Part shown: positions 6,068-10,383 of the stretch, piece by piece | Layout: the number at the start of each line of letters is the position of its first letter | Numbering within the stretch: the stretch's first letter is position 1 | Source of the DNA: an uncultured Rhizobiaceae group bacterium | Lineage (GTDB): Bacteria; Pseudomonadota; Alphaproteobacteria; Rhizobiales; Rhizobiaceae | DNA length: 10,383 bases | Direction: 5' to 3' | Assembly: GCA_938009335.1 (NCBI GenBank) | Contig: CALLHT010000009.1 | Coordinates: forward strand, 1 to 10,383 | The notes under the pieces: model-generated | Database searches by the model: none | What the model was told of the DNA's origin: nothing | The model's input: the letters and a program-made list of their open reading frames with translations, nothing else | Made by a program: the position numbers and the translations under genes

Positions 6068-6571
6068 ATGCTCGCGTCAAATCCAGTTTTCAAATCTCGT
6101 GCAATGATTGCGCTTTTCATGGGCCTCTCGCTGACTGCTTGTGCCAAGAAAGATAAGCTTCCAGACAATTCTGGTCAGTTGGGTCTCAACAATGGCGCGA
6201 CACCGGGTTCGCAGCAGGATTTCACGGTAAACATTGGCGACCGCGTTTTCTTCGAAACAGATTCGTCCATTCTGACACCAGTTGCTCGCCAAACTCTGGA
6301 CAAGCAGGCGCAATGGCTGCTTCGCTATCCAAACTATCCGATCACACTGGAAGGCCATGCAGATGAGCGCGGAACGCGTGAATACAACCTTGCATTGGGT
6401 GCCCGCCGTGCTGCGGCGACGCGTGATTATTTGGCGGGACGCGGAGTACCAACAAGCCGTATGCGCACGATCTCATTCGGTAAGGAGCGTCCGGTTGCGG
6501 TATGTAATGACATTTCTTGCTGGTCTCAGAACCGCCGTACGGTAACCGTTCTGGCTGCGCCGACCGGTTAA
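6068..6571 (+). CDS. pal: Pal, peptidoglycan-associated lipoprotein (Omp16-like)
   Basis: A 167-residue outer-membrane lipoprotein that ties the outer membrane to peptidoglycan and is the TolB partner. The signal peptide ends in the lipobox LTAC, with lipidation expected on C25. A short linker (KKDKLPDNSGQLGLNN) leads to an OmpA-like domain, about residues 55-163. It contains RVFFETDSSIL, the peptidoglycan-binding core TLEGHADERGTREYNLALGARRA and the end CWSQNRRTVTVL. C146 and C151 may form a disulfide across a short loop. The sequence closely resembles Brucella Omp16 from memory (FTVNIGDR, HADERGTREYNLALG, GVPTSRMRTISFG). The start is well supported by AAGGAG 9 bases upstream, and a later methionine (M13) would shorten the signal peptide too far. 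The gene has a long leader with possible control sites, and an intrinsic terminator follows. Confidence 0.98.
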   Translation: MLASNPVFKSRAMIALFMGLSLTACAKKDKLPDNSGQLGLNNGATPGSQQDFTVNIGDRVFFETDSSILTPVARQTLDKQAQWLLRYPNYPITLEGHADERGTREYNLALGARRAAATRDYLAGRGVPTSRMRTISFGKERPVAVCNDISCWSQNRRTVTVLAAPTG

Positions 6572-6593
6572 GGTCATTTACCTTGTTTGCATT

Positions 6594-6620
6594 AAAGGCG
6601 GCTTTGGGGCCGCCTTTTTT
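6594..6620 (+). terminator. Intrinsic terminator after pal
   Basis: AAAGGCGGC (6594-6602) pairs perfectly with GCCGCCTTT (6609-6617) around a six-base loop, and six T residues (6615-6620) follow. This is a textbook rho-independent terminator 22 bases after the pal stop. It should end most transcripts from tolQ and pal, so cpoB probably needs its own promoter or read-through. Confidence 0.93.
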
Positions 6621-6717
6621 CGTTTATCACCAAAGTTTGGTCGTAGTTTTGTTGCTATTTCAGAACACTACGGTAGGCTGGCATTGAAGAAACAAGAATT
6701 TAGACGGATAAGAATAC

Positions 6718-7680
6718 ATGAGACAAATCCTTCTGTCCCTTTCACTCTTGGCAGGGCTGGCGGTGCCATCCTATGCGCTTGAGAAGAATGCGCCAATTGT
6801 TTTAGCGCAATCTGGAAATGTGGATTACCGCGTCAGCGTGCTTGAAGAGCAAATTCGCCAATTGACCGGCCGCATTGAAGAATTGAACTTCCAGCTTCTT
6901 GAAATGCAGGAGCGTATGCGCCGTCAGCAGGAGGATAATGATTTCCGTCTTCAGCAAATTGAAGAGCGCCAAGGCAATCTCGATTCTGGAACGGGTGGCA
7001 ATACCGCTGCTGCAGATGATGACGGGTTTATCCGCCTGGAAAAGCCTGATCCGTCTGCATCTCAGCAAACTGCTGAAGGTACAGACGGTACAAAAACGAC
7101 TGAAACCGCCACGCGCACCATTGATGGCGTGGAGATTTATGATGGCGAGGGTGGTATCGACCAGAACACCAATGGAACCCTTGGCTCAATCCAGTTTGAT
7201 GCCAATGGAAACATCATCGATTCCACCATTGGTGAGCCGCATGACCTGACCGCGGGTCTGGGGCAAAACACAGCAGAGCCTCTGCCGAGTGATCCGGATC
7301 GCCTGTTTCAACTGGGCTTTGATCACGTGCAAACAGGTCGTTATCAGGACGCTGAGACTGCGCTGGTTGCCTTCTCCAACCAACATGCAACCCACCCAAG
7401 ATTACCAGAAGCGCGCTTCTGGTTAGGTGAAAGCTATCTTGGCCGTGGGGATTTCCGTACGGCAGCAGATGTATATCTTGATGTTCACGAGCGCTGGCCG
7501 AATGGTAAATTTGGACCGCAATCTTTGTTAAAACTTGGGGTCTCTGTGGCAGGGTTAAATCAGCGTGAGCTTGCCTGTGCGACGTTTGCTGAGGTGTTGA
7601 AAAAGTATCCAAACGCTTCCCGGGTAATCCAACGTGCGGTAGCCTTTGAGCAACGTGCAGCACAATGCGCAATCAACTGA
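6718..7680 (+). CDS. cpoB: CpoB (YbgF), periplasmic Tol-Pal coordinator with coiled coil and TPRs
   Basis: A 320-residue periplasmic protein. In E. coli, CpoB links Tol-driven outer-membrane constriction with septal peptidoglycan synthesis (PBP1B-LpoB). A signal peptide ends near SYA (residue 20), or less likely VLA (30). Residues about 36-85 form a coiled coil (VSVLEEQIRQLTGRIEEL, FQLLEMQERMRRQQED), which trimerises in homologues. Residues 86-190 are a low-complexity acidic, Gly- and Thr-rich linker. Residues about 194-301 hold three tetratricopeptide units (DRLFQLGFDHVQTGRYQDAE, ARFWLGESYLGRGDFRTAA, QSLLKLGVSVAGLNQ). The linker makes it longer than the E. coli protein of about 263 residues. 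A possible housekeeping promoter (TTGGTCG 6637-6643, then GCTATTTC 6654-6661, resembling the Caulobacter TTGACGS-N10-14-GCTANAWC form) lies between the pal terminator and the start. tilS follows after 29 bases. Confidence 0.94.
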   Translation: MRQILLSLSLLAGLAVPSYALEKNAPIVLAQSGNVDYRVSVLEEQIRQLTGRIEELNFQLLEMQERMRRQQEDNDFRLQQIEERQGNLDSGTGGNTAAADDDGFIRLEKPDPSASQQTAEGTDGTKTTETATRTIDGVEIYDGEGGIDQNTNGTLGSIQFDANGNIIDSTIGEPHDLTAGLGQNTAEPLPSDPDRLFQLGFDHVQTGRYQDAETALVAFSNQHATHPRLPEARFWLGESYLGRGDFRTAADVYLDVHERWPNGKFGPQSLLKLGVSVAGLNQRELACATFAEVLKKYPNASRVIQRAVAFEQRAAQCAIN

Positions 7681-7709
7681 TCGGTTGATCCGCGGGAACA
7701 CTCAATTTG

Positions 7710-9041
7710 ATGGACACCACATTTGATCTTGATCGCCTGTTTGCGGGCCTCTCCAAGCATGAAACGCTAATTGTAGCGGTCTCAGGGGGCAGCGATTCAA
7801 TTGCACTCTTAATGCTGGCATCCGCTTGGGCCCAGCGCGCCGATGTTGATCTGCAGGTTGTGACCGTTGATCATGGTTTGCGGCCAGAGGCAGCAGCAGA
7901 AGCGGCTTTTACCGCGAGTGTCAGCGAAGGGCTGGAGTTGCCGCATATCACGCTTGCCTGGGAGGGCATTAAGCCTTCGACCGGAATTTCCAGTTCTGCG
8001 CGGAATGCGCGGTATCGCCTAATGGAGCAATTTGCTTCGGATATCGATGTCTCCGTAATTTTGACAGCCCATACGGCAGATGATCAGGCTGAAACGATTT
8101 TGATGCGTAATGCGCGGAGTTCAAATTTCTCTCAAGGCCGCGGCCTTTCGGGAATGGCGCGAACCACTCAATTGCCCTCCGGTACGAAACTTGTACGTCC
8201 TCTGTTGGGCGTGACGCGGGCAGCACTGCGTTCTTATCTCAAAGAGCTCAATCAAAGTTGGATTGAAGACCCAAGCAATCACGACGAGACTTTCGAGCGG
8301 GTGCGGGTTCGGAAATCTTTGGCGGGCGACGAAACGCAGATCAAAAACATCTGCCGGTTTGCAGATGTGTCGCGCCGCGAAAGGTCGGTCATTGCTAAGG
8401 AAGTCGCGCAAAGCTTGTGTCAACATTTGATGGTGCAGCAAGGGCCTGTGTTCCAGTTGGAACTCTCAGTCTTGGAAGACCACCCTGCGGCGCATCAGAC
8501 ATTAATCGTGCAAATTCTATCAGCCTTGGCAGGTGGAGGCGATTATCTCGTTTCACCAGCAAGCGTCAGAAGGTTTTTTGAATTTCCAAATGAAACCCGA
8601 ATGACAATGGGCAATGCCATTGTTGAGCGCCATGCTGCTGCAATGCGGGTTTACAGAGAAAAACGGAACTTGCCGGGCTTTCTGGTGGCTCCTGGCGAGA
8701 CGGCAATTTGGGATGGGCGACTAAAAATTCGAAACGATAGCCAGATCACATATTTTTGCGGCCCAATGGATGCAACCCGTATGAGCGAACTTGAAAAGCA
8801 AATGGGAGAGCGCATTCCGGTTCGCCCGCGGGCGGCACTTGGAAGTACGCCTTTCATGAACGGTGATGGTGACGATATGTTTCTGCCCTTTGTGAAGGGG
8901 TTTGCAGTGCCTGCGGGATTATCGCTTTCTATTGTGTGTCCGGCTCTTGAAGCCTTTTGCCCGGAATCAGATTTTGCTCTTCTTGAGGTGGTAGCCTTGG
9001 TGCGCGAGCAACTTTCTGACTTGGTCATGCACAAATTTTAG
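7710..9041 (+). CDS. tilS: TilS, tRNA(Ile)-lysidine synthetase
   Basis: A 443-residue PP-loop ATPase that converts the wobble cytidine of the CAU-anticodon tRNA-Ile to lysidine, using ATP and lysine. This switches both its codon reading and its charging from Met to Ile. The PP-loop motif SGGSDS is at residues 25-30 (IVAVSGGSDSIALL). VDHGLRPEAAAEA near residue 52 and LTAHTADDQAETILMR at 118-133 are family hallmarks, as is IEDPSNHDETFERVRVR near 189. The remaining half is the more variable C-terminal part. A TTG lies directly before the ATG at 7710; I use the ATG. The ribosome-binding site is modest (GCGGGAA, 7692-7698). The gene sits between cpoB and ftsH, as in other alphaproteobacteria. Its role is unrelated to the envelope; the linkage is positional. 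Confidence 0.96.
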   Translation: MDTTFDLDRLFAGLSKHETLIVAVSGGSDSIALLMLASAWAQRADVDLQVVTVDHGLRPEAAAEAAFTASVSEGLELPHITLAWEGIKPSTGISSSARNARYRLMEQFASDIDVSVILTAHTADDQAETILMRNARSSNFSQGRGLSGMARTTQLPSGTKLVRPLLGVTRAALRSYLKELNQSWIEDPSNHDETFERVRVRKSLAGDETQIKNICRFADVSRRERSVIAKEVAQSLCQHLMVQQGPVFQLELSVLEDHPAAHQTLIVQILSALAGGGDYLVSPASVRRFFEFPNETRMTMGNAIVERHAAAMRVYREKRNLPGFLVAPGETAIWDGRLKIRNDSQITYFCGPMDATRMSELEKQMGERIPVRPRAALGSTPFMNGDGDDMFLPFVKGFAVPAGLSLSIVCPALEAFCPESDFALLEVVALVREQLSDLVMHKF

Positions 9042-9087
9042 TGAAAACCGGTCAAAAGGGCGGTTTGTCGCAATATTTTTGTTCGCG

Positions 9088-9124
9088 TTTACCTTGGAAA
9101 ACGAACGCTGCAATCCTATTTTGA
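9088..9124 (+). promoter_or_regulatory. Heat-shock (RpoH) promoter candidate for ftsH
   Basis: CTTG (9093-9096), 18 bases, then CCTATTT (9115-9121) matches the alphaproteobacterial heat-shock consensus CTTG-N16-18-CYTATNTNNG at every specified position except the last G. The transcript would begin near 9130, about 50 bases before the ftsH ATG. FtsH is a heat-shock gene in many bacteria, which fits. The -35 lies inside the longer word GTTTACCTTG, also present before pal. Not proven, but this is the best promoter match in the window. Confidence 0.62.
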
Positions 9125-9178
9125 AATTAAGTGAGTGGTCTGCTATGACATAGGCTACATTTTATCAGGAAAATTTCC

Positions 9179-10383
9179 ATGAACTCGAATTTCAGAAACC
9201 TGGCGCTTTGGGCAATCATTGGTTTGATGCTGATCGCATTATTTAACCTGTTCCAAAATCCTACTGCACAAGGCCAGTCTAATACGATCGCGTATTCGCA
9301 GTTTTTACAGGATGTCGATAACGGTCGCGTAAAATCTGTAACCATCGCTGGTAAGCAAATTCGTGGTGCTTACTCGGATAGTTCGGGGCAGTTCGAGACA
9401 TATTCTCCTGAAGATCCGGAACTGGTTGGCAAGCTTGAAGCCAAGGGTGTTGTTATTGAGGCGACACCGCCTAACGAGGGCTCTTCTGTTCTAGGATTCT
9501 TCATCAACTGGCTTCCGATGTTTATTATTCTGGGTGTGTGGATTTTCTTCATGCGTCAGATGCAGGGCTCTAATAAGGGCGCGATGGGTTTCGGTAAATC
9601 CAAAGCCAAGCTTTTGAATGAAGCGCAAGGTCGTGTGACGTTTGAAGATGTTGCCGGCGTTGACGAGGCCAAAGCTGATCTGGAAGAAATCGTAGACTTC
9701 CTTCGCGATCCGCAAAAGTATCAACGATTGGGTGGCAAGATCCCGCACGGCGTGCTTCTAGTTGGGCCTCCGGGGACTGGTAAAACCTTGCTGGCGCGTG
9801 CCGTGGCGGGTGAAGCAAATGTTCCGTTTTTTACGATTTCCGGTTCTGACTTTGTCGAAATGTTTGTGGGTGTTGGTGCAAGTCGCGTCCGTGACATGTT
9901 TGATCAAGCCAAGAAAAATGCGCCTTGCATCATCTTTATTGATGAGATTGATGCGGTTGGCCGTCATCGTGGCGCTGGCCTTGGTGGTGGTAATGACGAG
10001 CGTGAGCAAACGCTCAACCAGCTGCTTGTCGAGATGGATGGCTTTGAAGCGAATGAAGGCATTATCCTGATTGCTGCTACCAACCGTCCGGACGTTCTCG
10101 ATCCGGCACTGCTACGCCCGGGTCGTTTCGACCGTGAGGTTGTGGTTCCAAATCCGGATGTTGCTGGTCGCGAGAAGATCCTGAAAGTTCATGCCCGCAA
10201 GGTTCCACTTGCAGACAATGTTGATCTGAAGGTATTGGCACGCGGCACACCTGGTTTCTCCGGTGCTGATCTTATGAACCTCGTCAACGAAGCAGCTTTG
10301 ATGGCTGCGCGTCGTAATCGCCGTCTGGTTACGCATCAGGAATTTGAAGATGCGAAAGACAAGGTGATGATGGGTGCAGAGCG
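9179..10383 (+). CDS. ftsH: FtsH, membrane-anchored ATP-dependent zinc metalloprotease, N-terminal part
   Basis: The first 401 codons of FtsH; the zinc-protease domain with its HEXXH motif lies beyond the right edge. FtsH is a hexameric inner-membrane protease that degrades membrane and short-lived cytoplasmic proteins (RpoH, LpxC and others in E. coli). A first membrane helix (about residues 7-24, NLALWAIIGLMLIALFNLF), a periplasmic domain (about 25-103) and a second helix (about 106-127, GFFINWLPMFIILGVWIFFM) precede the AAA+ module. That module shows VTFEDVAGVDEAK, Walker A GPPGTGKT (196-203), the pore motif FVGVGASRVRDMF, Walker B IIFIDEIDA (D255, E256), and the second region of homology TNRPDVLDPALLRPGRFDRE (301-320). 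The frame is intact to the edge. AGGA (9167-9170) lies 8 bases before the ATG. A heat-shock-like promoter lies upstream. Confidence 0.98.
   Translation, partial: MNSNFRNLALWAIIGLMLIALFNLFQNPTAQGQSNTIAYSQFLQDVDNGRVKSVTIAGKQIRGAYSDSSGQFETYSPEDPELVGKLEAKGVVIEATPPNEGSSVLGFFINWLPMFIILGVWIFFMRQMQGSNKGAMGFGKSKAKLLNEAQGRVTFEDVAGVDEAKADLEEIVDFLRDPQKYQRLGGKIPHGVLLVGPPGTGKTLLARAVAGEANVPFFTISGSDFVEMFVGVGASRVRDMFDQAKKNAPCIIFIDEIDAVGRHRGAGLGGGNDEREQTLNQLLVEMDGFEANEGIILIAATNRPDVLDPALLRPGRFDREVVVPNPDVAGREKILKVHARKVPLADNVDLKVLARGTPGFSGADLMNLVNEAALMAARRNRRLVTHQEFEDAKDKVMMGAE

Noticed and set aside
9045..9066. AAACCG / CGGTTT inverted pair after tilS, a possible terminator.
   Set aside because: Only 6 base pairs with a 10-base loop and no adjacent T-run.
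10350..10383. ftsH lacking its protease domain.
   Set aside because: The frame is intact to the last base, so the truncation is the window edge.

Overview
The window is the tol-pal envelope locus of an alphaproteobacterium. The gene order is ybgC, tolQ, tolR, tolA, tolB, pal, cpoB, tilS, ftsH, which is the usual alphaproteobacterial arrangement. Pal strongly resembles the Brucella Omp16 type of Pal, including an AVC..SCWSQNRR end. That points to Hyphomicrobiales (Rhizobiales) or a close relative, but I cannot name a genus. Base composition looks close to even.

Positions 1-1513 hold a minus-strand pair: a MOSC-domain protein, then the start of a GMC-family flavoprotein oxidoreductase, which runs off the left edge. 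The two genes overlap by 8 bases. The MOSC protein has an unusual C-terminal extension that resembles half of a ferredoxin-reductase module. A short divergent gap (1514-1623) separates this pair from the plus-strand locus.

Positions 1624-6571 hold ybgC (thioesterase), then tolQ-tolR-tolA (inner-membrane energy transducer), tolB (periplasmic propeller) and pal (outer-membrane lipoprotein). TolQ and TolR form a proton-driven motor that moves TolA. TolA reaches across the periplasm and controls the TolB-Pal association, keeping the outer membrane attached to the constricting envelope during division. A 195-base gap precedes tolQ and a 211-base gap precedes pal. Both carry candidate control signals: a CtrA-like box and an 18-codon leader ORF before tolQ; a heat-shock-like promoter, a second CtrA-like box and an inverted repeat before pal. 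A clear intrinsic terminator follows pal.

Positions 6718-10383 hold cpoB (coiled-coil/TPR periplasmic protein that links Tol to peptidoglycan synthesis), tilS (tRNA-Ile lysidine synthetase) and the first 401 codons of ftsH (membrane AAA+ protease, cut by the right edge). A good match to the alphaproteobacterial heat-shock promoter consensus lies before ftsH.

No RNA genes, mobile elements, CRISPR arrays or attachment sites were seen, and no gene-free stretch exceeds 300 bases. This is a conserved core region. I see no wholly new system; the interest lies in the regulatory gaps and the MOSC protein architecture.
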